Shown: one piece after another, positions 8,206 to 17,101 of the stretch | Numbering within the stretch: position 1 is the stretch's first letter | How the letters are laid out: each line of letters starts with the position of its first letter | NCBI GenBank assembly: GCA_963849365.1 | Contig: CAWKHA010000004.1 | Span: 1,054,001 to 1,118,000 of the forward strand | Length of the DNA stretch: 64,000 bases | Direction: 5' to 3' | Origin: CAVQCJ01 sp963849365 | Lineage (GTDB): Bacteria > Actinomycetota > Actinomycetes > Prado026 | Program-made: the position numbers and the translations under genes | Notes under the pieces: generated by a model | Database searches by the model: none | What the model saw: the letters and a program-made list of their open reading frames with translations, nothing else | What the model was told of the DNA's origin: nothing

Positions 8206-8332
8206 GGGGGCTCCCTCCGAACGAGCTGCTGCGAGCGCGGTCAGCAGTGTCGACGCGCGGTGTCACCCGAACGTCGCCGCACCGCCGCGGGGTCCGGCCG
8301 CTGCGCGCGTGGAGACGGCACGGTGACGTCGG
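8206..8332. promoter_or_regulatory. divergent promoter region of the CIS locus
   Basis: This 127-base gap separates the Cys-rich gene from the first CIS gene and must hold both promoters. No good -10/-35 pair was recognised. Two GGTGAC-type words are present: one on the minus strand at 8258-8269 (CGGGTGACACC when read leftwards) and one on the plus strand at 8322-8328. The first is identical over 11 bases to the word 31165-31175 in front of the SARP regulator gene, so a shared activator site is possible. Confidence 0.3.
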
Positions 8333-8941
8333 GTGCCGCACGATCGCCCGGTGGCCGGCTACCGAGCGCTCGCGGCCGCTGGTCGCAGCATCGTGGACCT
8401 GCTGAACCGGCGGTACGGCGAGCTGTTGCCCGCACCACCGCGACCGACAGCGGTGCTGGCCGGCACGGTCGACTTCGACGAGGTGCACACCAACCCGAAC
8501 GCGGTGATCCGCTACCCGTCGGTCTCGGTGTACTGCTACCGGGTCAGCGTGGACCGCGAGACCCGGCCGGGCTGGTCGGCGGTCGCCAGCGTGGACGGGA
8601 TCCCACGCATCCCGCTGCGGATGCACGTGCTGGTCGCCGCGTGGGACGCCCGGGTGGAGAGCGAGCTGGAGTGGCTCGGGCTGACTGCCCAGGTGCTGGA
8701 GAGCGAGAGCATCCTCACCGGCCCGCTGCTGCACCCCTCCGGTGACTGGGAGCCCGGCGACGCGATCCAGGTCGTCGCCGACGACCTCGCGCTGGACTCG
8801 ATGAGCGAGGCGTTCCAGGCGCTGACCACGGACTACCGGCTGTCGCTGCCATACCTGGCCCGGGTGATCCGGATCAACGGTCGGGTGGAGGACACCGGCG
8901 AGAACGTGGCCACCGTCGCCGCCGCGATGGTGTCGTCATGA
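8333..8941 (+). CDS. CIS DUF4255 (Pvc16-like) tube/sheath terminator
   Basis: A protein of about 200 residues of the DUF4255/Pvc16 N-terminal family, whose members cap the tube or sheath of contractile injection systems and end polymerisation. The recognisable core starts with GYRALAAAGRSIVDLLNRRY and continues with YPSVSVYCYRVSVD and LLHPSGDW near residue 125, then LPYLARVIRI. The annotated start is a GTG at 8333; a GTG at 8351 would remove six residues, and neither has a good ribosome binding site. It opens the long CIS operon, as Pvc16-type genes often do in actinobacterial clusters. The cytoplasmic particle assembly role is from family knowledge. Confidence 0.8.
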   Translation: MPHDRPVAGYRALAAAGRSIVDLLNRRYGELLPAPPRPTAVLAGTVDFDEVHTNPNAVIRYPSVSVYCYRVSVDRETRPGWSAVASVDGIPRIPLRMHVLVAAWDARVESELEWLGLTAQVLESESILTGPLLHPSGDWEPGDAIQVVADDLALDSMSEAFQALTTDYRLSLPYLARVIRINGRVEDTGENVATVAAAMVSS

Positions 8942-8954
8942 GCGCGGTGCCGAC

Positions 8955-9815
8955 ATGACAGCGGCGACCATCGTCACGACGGTCGGGACTGCCGACGTCC
9001 TGCACCGGCTCGCCCTCGCCGTCGAGACGGTGGACGCGGTGACCGCCCGACCGGTCCGGGTGCGCACCGGTCGCGAGGTACCCCCGCGGCTGCGCCCGCC
9101 CGGCGCCGACGCGTCCTGGCCCTGCCTCGACCTGGAGTCGAACGGCCGGGGCCGGGCGGTGCTGCGGCACGGGTGGTCGGTCCCCGGCGCGGTGACCGTC
9201 CGCCTGGTCGACCCGGCTCGCCGGTTCGTCCCGCGCCGGGTCCGGGTTCCGCTGTGGACGCTGGCCGAGGTCGAGGCGGTGGAGGCGCCGCCGCCGGCCG
9301 CCGGGTCGTACGTGCCGACGCGCTCGCGGTTGCTGCGGCCCTGGCTGCTGCCCGGCGCCGGCTACCCGTTGCCGCGTGGCACCACCGCCGTGCGCGGACG
9401 GCTCACCCTGGGTGGTGCGCCGGTGCGTTGGGCCCGGGTGGTGGCCCGCGGTCCGGGCAACGCCCGGGTGGGGTGGGGGCACGGGGACGAGCGCGGCGAG
9501 TTCGTCGTCGTGGTCGCCGGCACCGGCACGCTCGCGCCGCCGGCGCCGAGCACGATGGGTGTCTCGCTCACGTTCACCGCACCGCCGCAGTCCGTGCCGA
9601 CCGGCCCGCCGCCGGCCGACGACTACACCGACCTGGTGGTCGAGGCCGAGCCGCGCTCAGCCGCACCACCGGCGGCCGCCGACCTGGTCAACGACCTGCT
9701 GCGGGGCCTGGCCGTGCCCCCCGGCTACGCCCCCTCGTCGGCCCCGGCCACCCAGGTGGTCGTCGACGTCGGGTCCGTGACCACCCTGCCCACCGACATC
9801 GCGTTCACGCTCTGA
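8955..9815 (+). CDS. CIS-cluster protein of unknown function, beta-rich
   Basis: A 286-residue protein rich in Pro, Val and Arg with no signal peptide or membrane segment. The N-terminal half has strands typical of a beta-sandwich (VETVDAVTARPVRVRTG). Around residue 145 it reads TTAVRGRLTLGGAPVRWARV, followed by DERGEFVVVV, the pattern of a carboxypeptidase-regulatory-like (transthyretin-like) domain. It sits between the DUF4255 terminator and the first sheath gene. Such Ig-like proteins occur at this place in actinobacterial CIS loci, but I know of no assigned function. The ATG at 8955 is 13 bases after the previous stop, without a strong ribosome binding site. A structural or surface role in the particle is only a guess. 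Confidence 0.6.
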   Translation: MTAATIVTTVGTADVLHRLALAVETVDAVTARPVRVRTGREVPPRLRPPGADASWPCLDLESNGRGRAVLRHGWSVPGAVTVRLVDPARRFVPRRVRVPLWTLAEVEAVEAPPPAAGSYVPTRSRLLRPWLLPGAGYPLPRGTTAVRGRLTLGGAPVRWARVVARGPGNARVGWGHGDERGEFVVVVAGTGTLAPPAPSTMGVSLTFTAPPQSVPTGPPPADDYTDLVVEAEPRSAAPPAAADLVNDLLRGLAVPPGYAPSSAPATQVVVDVGSVTTLPTDIAFTL

Positions 9816-9834
9816 GGAGACCAGGAGGTCCCGC

Positions 9835-11742
9835 ATGCCCGAGTACCTGACTCCCGGTGTGTACGTCGAGGAGACCAGCTTCCGGTCCCGGTCGATCGAG
9901 GGCGTGCCCACCAGCACGTTCGGGATGGCCGGGCGCACCGAGTACGGGCCGGTGCCGTACATCATCCCGGCCGCGCCGAACCAGCCGCAGGTGGTGATGA
10001 CCCCCCGGCCCACGCTGGTCACCAGCTTCACCGAGTTCGAGCGCGCGTACGGCGGTGTCGGTGACAGCGGTAACCCCAACTACCTGGCGTACGCCGCGCG
10101 GGCGTTCTTCGACAACGGCGGGCGGCGGCTGTACGTGTCGCGGGTCTTCGACTTCACCCGCGGCCCGGCGGTGCCGCCGGCGACCGAGGGACCGATCACC
10201 GTCGACGAGAACATCGCCAAGCTCGTGCTCGGCGGTGGTGGCGGTGGTGGCGGCGCTGCGCCGGCGACGTGGCGCGCGCGCTGGCCAGGACTGGCCGGTG
10301 CCTCGATCAGCGTCCTCACGGTGTTCCGGCGCAGCAAGAACGTGGTCGTCGGCGGGCGGCTGCGCGGGGTCTACCCCGGCGCCGCCATCGAGGTCGTCGC
10401 GGGCGGCGCGAACCAGCCCGCGCCGAAGGACACCGACCCGCCGACCAACCTCGGCATCGTGGCCAGGATCGGCACCGGTGCCGACCTGGGCTATCTCAAG
10501 AACAACCAGACGGTGGTTGCCCCCGGGGCAGCGGACGCCGGCTACCACGTCACTGTCGACGTCACGGTCCGGATGGGTGACCGCATCGACACGTACGCCG
10601 GGCTGGAGCTGTCGGCGGTGCATCCGCGATCGGTCGCGAACGTGCTGCAGGCGAGCCGGCCGGTCGACGACCTGAGCCTGGTCTGGCTGGACATGGCCGA
10701 CCCCCAGCCCGAGGCCTGGCTGCCGGTGCTCACCGCCCTGGCCAAGGCTCCCAACCCGAAGAGCCCGCCGCAGGCCGACTTCCTGACCGGTGGCGGCGAC
10801 GGCGTCGACGCCGGCCCGGACGTGCTGCTGGGCGAGAAGGCCGACCCGGACGACCCGGACAAGGCAGCGACGGGGCTGGAGGCGCTCGGCGAGATCGACG
10901 ACATCGCGATCGTCGCGCTGCCCGACACCGTGCGGTTCGCCGACGCTGGCCGCCCAGGGCCAGGCGGTGGACAACCTGATCGCGCACTGCGAGGCGAGCC
11001 GCGTACCGCATCGCCGTCGTCGACCCGCCCGCGAACCAGCTCCATCTCGCAGGTCCGGGACTTCCGCGGCCGCTTCGACACCACGTACGCGCGCGCTGTA
11101 CTACCCGTGGGTCGAGATCCTCGACCCGACGGCGAGAACGACCCCGGCGCCCCGCCGCCCAAGCTGCAGCTGCCGCCGTCCGGTTTCGTCGCCGGCATCT
11201 ACGCCCGCAGCGACATCGAGCGCGGCGTGCACAAGGCGCCGGCGAACGAGGTCGTGCACGGCCTCACGAAGTTCGAGCCAGAACATCACCAACGACCGGC
11301 AGGCGGTGCTCAACCCGGAGGGCATCAACGCCCTGCGCTTCTTCGAGGGCCGCGGCAACCGGGTGTGGGGCGCGCGCACGATGCGCTCCGACCCGGAGTG
11401 GAAGTACGTCAACGTGCGCCGGCTGTTCATCTACCTCGAGCACTCGATCGACAAGGCCACCCAGTGGGCGGTGTTCGAGCCGAACAACGAACGGCTGTGG
11501 GCGACCATCCGCCAGACCGTCGAGGACTTCCTGCTGGTGCCGTGGCGCAACGGGGCGCTGATGGGCGACCAAGCCCGAGGAGGCGTACTTCGTCCGCTGC
11601 GACCGCACGACGATGACCGCAGAACGACCTCGACAACGGCCGGCTGATCTGCCTGATCGGCGTCGCGCCGACGTAGCCCGCCGAGTTCGTCATCTTCCGC
11701 ATCGGCCAGTGGACCGCCGACGCGCAGCAGACGCTGAGGTGA
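9835..11742 (+). pseudogene. CIS contractile sheath protein 1, multiply frameshifted
   Basis: Encodes a phage-tail-like sheath subunit that would be about 633 residues. The N-terminus (PEYLTPGVYVEE) and the C-terminal sheath core (NVRRLFIYLEHSIDKATQW, VFEPNNE, GVAPT) are typical. A strong AGGAGG precedes the ATG. The frame is intact to about 10945, then breaks: single-base insertions at about 10946, 11003, 11043, 11091, 11278, 11570 and 11619, one single-base deletion at about 11128, and a TAG at 11674-11676 inside the conserved GVAPTxPAEF block. Between the breaks each frame reads as conserved sheath sequence, and the final frame ends at a proper TGA four bases before the tube gene. Either the gene is recently dead or the assembly is poor here; the rest of the operon is open. 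Confidence 0.85.
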
Positions 11743-11746
11743 GTCG

Positions 11747-12202
11747 ATGGCCACTCGCGACAACCCGTACGGCGCGTTCAACTTCATGGTCAAGCTCGGC
11801 GACGCCGGTGGCGACGACCAGATCGCGGGCGGCTTCTCCGACGTCAGCGGCCTCGGCAACGAGGTGAAGTTCTCCGAGTACCGGAACGGCAACGAGAAGG
11901 CGAACCACGTCCGCAAGGTCCCCAACATGAACAGCACGGACGACATCACGCTCAAGCGCGGGCTGATCGGTGACCTGCGGCTGTTCGCGTGGCTCAAGGC
12001 GACGCGGGACGGCGACATCAACCCGCAGACGGTCACCATCACGCTGCTGGACGAGCGGCGCAGCCCGGTCTGCCAGTGGGTGCTGCAGCGCGCGCAGCCG
12101 AAGAAGTGGGTCGGTCCGACGCTGGCGGCCAAGGGCGGCGGCGAGGTCGCGATGGAGGAGCTGCACCTGGTTGCCGAGCAGGTGGACTACTCCTCGACAT
12201 GA
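11747..12202 (+). CDS. CIS inner tube protein 1 (gp19-like)
   Basis: A 151-residue protein of the phage tail tube (T4 gp19-like) family, the hexamer-forming subunit of the inner tube ejected on sheath contraction. It starts NPYGAFNFMVKLGDAGG, has GGFSDVSGLGNEVKFSEYRNG around residue 40, and carries LKRGLIGDLRLFAWLKA near residue 75 and EVAMEELHLVAEQVDY at the end; all are family signatures. ATG at 11747 follows directly after the damaged sheath gene, and its stop overlaps the next ATG as ATGA. It is intact, unlike the gene before it. Confidence 0.93.
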   Translation: MATRDNPYGAFNFMVKLGDAGGDDQIAGGFSDVSGLGNEVKFSEYRNGNEKANHVRKVPNMNSTDDITLKRGLIGDLRLFAWLKATRDGDINPQTVTITLLDERRSPVCQWVLQRAQPKKWVGPTLAAKGGGEVAMEELHLVAEQVDYSST

Positions 12203-14142
12203 GCGTGCTGGCGCCCGGTCGCGTGCTGGGCCGACCTGGTGTCTACCGGGCACCCGACCCGGTGGACCCCACCTACCGGCCGGTGCGCCTGGATGTCGCC
12301 GGCTTCGTCGGGGTGGCGCTGCGCGGGCCGGTGGACCTGCCCGTACGGGTCACCCGCTGGTCGGACTACGTGCGCCGGTTCGGTTCCTTCGAGCCGGCGC
12401 CGGACTGCCCGGAGCGACTGCTGCCGTGGGCGGTGCAGTCGTTCTTCGCCCAGGGCGGCGTGGAGGCGTACGTGCTGCGGGTGGCCCCGGTCGACGGCGC
12501 GCCCGGCGCCACGTCGGCGGACGCCACCGCGAGCTACCTGCTCGACCTCGGTGCCGGCAGCACCCGCGAGCTGTCGGCCGCCGACGAGGGCGCGTGGGGG
12601 TCCGGCCTGCGCATCACGTTCGACCTGGAGGTGCGGCGCAGCTTCCGGGCCGCCGTGACCGGCCGCCGGCTCGAGCTGCCCCCGGGTGTCGCGCCGGGTC
12701 TGCGCTCGCTGCTGCGGCTGTCCCCGCCGCTGCGGCCGCAGGCGGCGGTCTTCCGGTGGGTCGTCGACCTGGACCGGCAGGCCGTCGTGCTGGACGCCGG
12801 TGTCGCGTCGTCGCAGGAGCTGGACGTCGCGGTGCTGACCGGTGTGCTGGACGTCACCGACAGCGCGCCCGGGGTGGAGCGGCACGAGCGGCTCGCCGGC
12901 CTGGAGCTCGGCCACGCCCCCGACCACCCCGCGTCCGTGCCCTGCGTGCTCGCGACGGGCTCGACGCTGTTGCGGGCGGCCGGCGACTGGTCGGCCCCGC
13001 TGACCCCGGTCGACCCGCTGGCCGGCCCGGTGACCGCGCGGCCGGTCCGGCCGGGGCTGGACCGGTGCGCGGCCATCGACGGGCGCAGCTTCTTCGACGA
13101 CGGCGCCGCCGCTGCCGACTCCACCGGCGAGGTGGTGCACCGCGGCGTGGACGCGATGGGCGAGTGTCCCCACATCGGCCTGCTCTGCGTGCCCGACCTC
13201 GGCTGGAAGGCGCCACCCGCGCCACCGGCCCCGCCGGTGCCGGTCCCGGTCCGGTCACCCGGCCCGTGCGACGTGTGCTGGCCGGAGCCGTCGGTGGCCC
13301 CCGACGGGCCGTACCCGCCGACGGCCGAGCTGCCGCCGGCGCTGGACGGCCGCAACCCGGACGAGCTCGACGAGATCGTGCGCCGCCAGCTGCGCGTGGT
13401 GCAGACGGCCGAGCTCCGGCGCCGGTTCGTGGCGCTGCTGGATGTGCCGGCCGGCCTGCCGGCGCAGGCCCTGCCGCGCTGGCGGGCGGCTTTCGACTCC
13501 AGCTACGCCGCGGCGTACCACCCGTGGCTGGGCGTGCCGGGGACGGACCCGAGGCACCTGCTGGTCCGGGTACCGCCGTCGGCGTTCGCCGCGGGGATCA
13601 CGGCCGCCCGGGAACGGCGGCTGGGACTGCCGTGGGGACCGGCCAACGAGCTCGCGGTGGGAGCCGTGCTTGCCGTGGACCCGATGACGGACGCCCTGCA
13701 CGACCAGCTGCACCTGCTCGGGGTGAACGTCTTCCGAGCCGAGCGGGACGGCTTCCGGCTGACAGCCGCCCGGACGCTGAGCAGCGACCCGGACTACCGC
13801 CAGCTGAGCGTGCGCCGGCTGATGACGATGATCGCCCTGACCCTGGACCGGCAGTCGCAGTGGCTGGTGTTCGAGCCGAACACATCCGAGCTGCGCGAGC
13901 GGCTGCGGCACACGGTCACCCAGTTCCTGCGCCAGCTGCAGCGAGCGCAGGCGTTCGCGGGGTCGACGGAGGCGGAGTCGTTCTTCGTGCAGTGCGACGA
14001 CGGGGTGAACCCGGCGCAGTCGCAGGCCGAGGGTCGGCTGGTCGCGCTGGTGGGCGTGGCACCGGTGTCGCCGCTGGAGTACGTCGTCGTACGGATCACC
14101 CAGGACGCGGACGGGTCCGTCCAGGTCTCCGAGCGGCCATGA
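12199..14142 (+). CDS. CIS contractile sheath protein 2
   Basis: A 647-residue second sheath paralogue, fully open. The N-terminal strand motif is GRPGVYRAPDPVDPTYRPVR; the C-terminal sheath core has SVRRLMTMIALTLDRQSQW, LVFEPNTSELRERLRHTV and LVALVGVAPVSPLEY. It diverges from sheath 1 in the variable surface domain, with a Cys-containing, Pro-rich insertion around residues 335-370 (PAPPAPPVPVPV). Many CIS loci have two or three sheath genes, the extra ones forming the baseplate-proximal ring or a minority of the sheath. With sheath 1 broken, whether this copy alone can build a sheath is open. Both ends overlap neighbours as ATGA. Confidence 0.92.
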   Translation: MSVLAPGRVLGRPGVYRAPDPVDPTYRPVRLDVAGFVGVALRGPVDLPVRVTRWSDYVRRFGSFEPAPDCPERLLPWAVQSFFAQGGVEAYVLRVAPVDGAPGATSADATASYLLDLGAGSTRELSAADEGAWGSGLRITFDLEVRRSFRAAVTGRRLELPPGVAPGLRSLLRLSPPLRPQAAVFRWVVDLDRQAVVLDAGVASSQELDVAVLTGVLDVTDSAPGVERHERLAGLELGHAPDHPASVPCVLATGSTLLRAAGDWSAPLTPVDPLAGPVTARPVRPGLDRCAAIDGRSFFDDGAAAADSTGEVVHRGVDAMGECPHIGLLCVPDLGWKAPPAPPAPPVPVPVRSPGPCDVCWPEPSVAPDGPYPPTAELPPALDGRNPDELDEIVRRQLRVVQTAELRRRFVALLDVPAGLPAQALPRWRAAFDSSYAAAYHPWLGVPGTDPRHLLVRVPPSAFAAGITAARERRLGLPWGPANELAVGAVLAVDPMTDALHDQLHLLGVNVFRAERDGFRLTAARTLSSDPDYRQLSVRRLMTMIALTLDRQSQWLVFEPNTSELRERLRHTVTQFLRQLQRAQAFAGSTEAESFFVQCDDGVNPAQSQAEGRLVALVGVAPVSPLEYVVVRITQDADGSVQVSERP

Positions 14143-14636
14143 GCGACCTCGTCCAGACCTTCCGGTTCCTGGTCAGGCTCACCCTGAGCGGGAGCTCGTC
14201 GACGCCGCCGGCCCCGACCGCCCAGCTGTCCGACGGCGCCTTCGCCGAGTGCACCGGTCTGGACCTGGAGGCCGACGTCCGCGAGTACCTCGAGGGCGGC
14301 CGCAACGACGGGGTCGTGCGGCGGGTCGGCCGGGTCAAGCTCGTGCCGCTGGTGCTCAAGCGCGGGATGTTCACCACCGGTGAGCCCGGCTACGCGAACA
14401 CCGCCCTGTGGGACTGGCTGACCGGCATGGTCAGCGGAACGCTGCCGGTCCCGCGCTACGACGGGGTCGTCGAGGTGTACGACACCCGGGGGCAGACCGT
14501 CGTCGCCCGGTGGACGTTCGACCGGGGCCTGCCCAGCAAGGTGACCGGGCCGAACCTGAACGCGAAGACCGGTGAGATCGCGGTCGAGGAGTTGCACATC
14601 GTGCACGAAGGCCTGCGCATGGCCGGCCCGTCATGA
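14139..14636 (+). CDS. CIS inner tube protein 2 (gp19-like)
   Basis: A 165-residue tail-tube-like protein paralogous to the one at 11747. It begins DLVQTFRFLVRLTLSG, has AFAECTGLDLEADVREYLEGG near residue 37 and LVLKRGMFTTGE, and ends EIAVEELHIVHEGL, the same closing motif as tube 1. In described systems a second tube-like protein forms the layer joining the tube to the hub and baseplate. Start and stop overlap neighbours as ATGA, so translation should be coupled from sheath 2 through to the next gene. Confidence 0.92.
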   Translation: MSDLVQTFRFLVRLTLSGSSSTPPAPTAQLSDGAFAECTGLDLEADVREYLEGGRNDGVVRRVGRVKLVPLVLKRGMFTTGEPGYANTALWDWLTGMVSGTLPVPRYDGVVEVYDTRGQTVVARWTFDRGLPSKVTGPNLNAKTGEIAVEELHIVHEGLRMAGPS

Positions 14637-15838
14637 CCGCCCCGCTGGCCAAGGCGGTCCTGCAACGGCTGGCGGTGAAGTCCGCCGGCGGCAAGGACAA
14701 CCCGCCGCGGGCCACCCCCGACGGCGACTTCCCGGTCCAGTTCAACCCGACCTCGCTGAAGCTCACCCGGCAGAACAACATCGACCAGGGGCCGGCGACG
14801 ACGCACGCGCAGCGGCGGCAGAACCCCTCGCAGCGGTCGGCGACGCTGACGTTCGACCTGGAGTTCGACACCGCCGAGGTCGGCACCGGCTCCGCGCCCA
14901 AGGACGTGCGCACGCTGACCCAGGACGTACGCCAGTTCGTCGAGCCGTCCACGGACAAGCCGGCCGAGCCGCCACCGCGGGTGCGCTTCCTGTGGGGCAG
15001 CTTCCGGTTCGCCGGTATCGTCACCCAGCTCACCGAGGACCTGGACTACTTCGCCCCGAACGGCACCCCGTTGCGGGCCAAGGTGTCGCTGACCATCACC
15101 GAGCAGGACCTGCGCTTCGAGGGCGAGCGTGTCGGTTCCGGCCGGCGGGACGCGAGGACGGCGACCCCGCCGGGCGGTGCGTCGGGGACGGGCCCGGCGG
15201 CACCGCCGGCCAGCCGGCCCAACCAGGCGGCGCTGGCCCAGGCCGGCGAGAGCGTGCAGCAGGTGCTGTCGAGGCTGGGCGCCGACCCGGCGACGTGGCG
15301 GTCGGCGATGACCGGCCTGGACAGCCCGCTGGCGCTGCCGGCCGGAGCGCCGGTCCAGCTGGACCCGCAGGTCGCCGCCGGTGCGGGAGCCGGCGTCGGC
15401 GTCTCGGCCGGGTTCGCAGCGGGAGAGTCGGCGACCGCGACGGCCTCGCTCGATGCGGCGCTGACGGTCACCGGCGGCGCCGGTGCGACCGCGTCCGGGT
15501 TCGCGCTCGCCGAGGCCGGGGGAGTGGCAGCCGCCCGGGCCGGGCTGGACGCGGGCGTCGCGGCCGGTGCCGTGGCGAGCGCGCGCGCCTCGTTCGACGT
15601 GCCGGCCGGGCCGGTCGTGCCGGCTGGCCTGGTGCGGGACCCGACCCGGCCGGTCCCGGTCCTGCCGCCCCCGGACCCGCGCGCCCGGACGTACGGCTGG
15701 TCGGTCCCGCTGCGACCGCGACCTCGGCTGGACGTGGGTGGGCAGGTCGCGGCCGTCGCCGGCGCCTCGGCCGGGGACGACGAGCAACGGCGCCGTGACG
15801 CTGGCGACTCCACGATGCGGTGGACTCCCTGGAGGTGA
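14633..15838 (+). CDS. CIS tube/baseplate protein (Pvc7-like, LysM-type)
   Basis: A 401-residue protein. The first 170 residues match the contractile injection system tube protein family (T4 gp53/Pvc7-like): FPVQFNPTSLKLTRQNN near residue 33, ATLTFDLEFDT, VRFLWGSFRFAGIVTQL and the strand PLRAKVSLTITEQDLRFE. The rest is long, Ala/Gly/Pro-rich and low in complexity (residues 175-400), which is longer than the family's usual tail and may be disordered. It carries no obvious LysM motif. Start overlaps the tube 2 stop as ATGA. It should act in the baseplate inner ring under the tube. Confidence 0.85.
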   Translation: MTAPLAKAVLQRLAVKSAGGKDNPPRATPDGDFPVQFNPTSLKLTRQNNIDQGPATTHAQRRQNPSQRSATLTFDLEFDTAEVGTGSAPKDVRTLTQDVRQFVEPSTDKPAEPPPRVRFLWGSFRFAGIVTQLTEDLDYFAPNGTPLRAKVSLTITEQDLRFEGERVGSGRRDARTATPPGGASGTGPAAPPASRPNQAALAQAGESVQQVLSRLGADPATWRSAMTGLDSPLALPAGAPVQLDPQVAAGAGAGVGVSAGFAAGESATATASLDAALTVTGGAGATASGFALAEAGGVAAARAGLDAGVAAGAVASARASFDVPAGPVVPAGLVRDPTRPVPVLPPPDPRARTYGWSVPLRPRPRLDVGGQVAAVAGASAGDDEQRRRDAGDSTMRWTPWR

Positions 15839-15843
15839 CGCCG

Positions 15844-16020
15844 GTGGCCGTGCACGTGGACGAGCTGCACACCGACGTCGTCCCGGCTCCCGGCGCGGGA
15901 TCGTCGCCGGGCCACCCGGACCAGGGCGTGCTCGGCGCCGACGCGGAGCGCTGGCGCGAGCTGTGCGAGCACACCGAGCGTCGCACCGCGCGGACGGCGT
16001 CCGAGGCTTTCGATGACTGA
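15844..16020 (+). CDS. small CIS protein (Pvc6/DUF5908-like)
   Basis: A protein of about 58 residues beginning VAVHVDELHTDVVPAPGAG and ending in a charged helix (ERWRELCEHTERRTARTA). Two starts are plausible: GTG at 15835, which overlaps the previous stop as GTGA, and GTG at 15844, which has GGAG about 9 bases upstream; the latter is used. A gene of this size in this place, just before the hub, matches the small Pvc6/Afp6 or DUF5908 proteins of CIS loci, but similarity is by length, opening strand and order only. Its stop overlaps the hub start by 8 bases. Confidence 0.6.
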   Translation: MAVHVDELHTDVVPAPGAGSSPGHPDQGVLGADAERWRELCEHTERRTARTASEAFDD

Positions 16021-17101
16021 CCCCGCCCTGGCTGTGGTCTCGCCGGTGTTCACCGTCGGCGGCGAGCTCAGCCGGGACCTGGGCCGGGACTGCGTCCGGC
16101 TCGAGGTCGAGGAGGGCGTCGAGGGCCTGCGCACGCTGAACGCGGACTTCGTCGCCGTCGGCCCCGGGGCGACCGGGCCGCCGGACCGCATGCTGTACCT
16201 GGACGGGCAGACCGTGGACTTCGGCCGGTCGTTCAGCGTCAGCGTCGGGCCCGAGTCGGCGATGCGCACGGTGTTCGACGGCACCGTGTCCGGGATCGAG
16301 GCCGTCTTCAAGCCGAGCGAGCCGCCTCGCGTCGTGGTGCTCGCCGAGGACGAGCTGATGCGGCTGCGGATGACCCGGCGGCAGCACACGTACACCGATG
16401 TCACCGACGCCGACATCGCCGAGCAGATCGCCTCGTTCCACGGCCTGCAGCCGCAGGTCGACGTGGACGGGCCGCGGTACGACGTCGTCCAGCAGGCGAA
16501 CCAGAGCGACCTGGCCTTCCTGCGCGAGCGCGCCCGACTGGTGCAGGCGGAGCTGTGGTGCACCGGCCGCACGCTGCACCTGAGCTCCCGGCCCCGCCGC
16601 AGCGGCACGACGGTCACGCTGGTGCAGGGCGACCACCTGCTGTCGGTACGGCTGTGCGCCGACCTGGCCCACCAGCGCAGCCAGGTCCGGGTCACCGGCT
16701 ACGACGCCGGCGCGCGCGGGGTCATCGACGAGCAGGCCGGTCCGGAGACGGTCGAGTCGGAGGTGTCCGGCGGGCGGACCGGCCCCCGCCTGGTCGAGCA
16801 GGCGCTCGGCGCGAGCAGCACGCTGCGCGTGCGCGAGGTGGCCCTGACCGGAGCGGAGGCGCGGGCCTGGGCCGAGGCGGAGATGCTCAGGCGCGGGCGC
16901 AGGTTCGTGACGGTCAGCGGGATGACGCGCGGGACGCCGGACCTGGTCGTCGGCAGCCAGCTGCGGCTCGAGCAGGTCGGTGCGGCGTTCGAGGGCGACG
17001 GCTACTACGTCACCCGGGTCCGGCACACGTTCGACCTCACTCGCGGCCTGCGCACCTGGTTCGAGGCCGAGCGGGCGACCGTGAACGCGGCGGCGTCATG
17101 A
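16013..17101 (+). CDS. CIS hub protein (gp27/late control D-like)
   Basis: A 362-residue protein of the phage late control D/VgrG N-terminal (gp27-like) family, the trimeric hub onto which the spike and tube dock. Seen: TVGGELSRDLGRDCVRLEVEEG near residue 15, FDGTVSGIEAVFKPSEPP, the segment YDVVQQANQSDLAFLRERAR near residue 160, and the C-terminal YYVTRVRHTFDLTRGLRTWFEAER. In AFP/PVC this part is fused to the spike; here the spike is the next gene, so the hub-spike is split. It is translationally coupled to both neighbours. Confidence 0.9.
   Translation: MTDPALAVVSPVFTVGGELSRDLGRDCVRLEVEEGVEGLRTLNADFVAVGPGATGPPDRMLYLDGQTVDFGRSFSVSVGPESAMRTVFDGTVSGIEAVFKPSEPPRVVVLAEDELMRLRMTRRQHTYTDVTDADIAEQIASFHGLQPQVDVDGPRYDVVQQANQSDLAFLRERARLVQAELWCTGRTLHLSSRPRRSGTTVTLVQGDHLLSVRLCADLAHQRSQVRVTGYDAGARGVIDEQAGPETVESEVSGGRTGPRLVEQALGASSTLRVREVALTGAEARAWAEAEMLRRGRRFVTVSGMTRGTPDLVVGSQLRLEQVGAAFEGDGYYVTRVRHTFDLTRGLRTWFEAERATVNAAAS

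Noticed and set aside
6610..8745. A very long plus-strand open frame opposite the SDR, Cys-rich and DUF4255 genes.
   Set aside because: It is an antisense shadow produced by high GC; its Val-rich run is just the complement of the His/Asp codons of the real gene, and it has no ribosome binding site or family motif.
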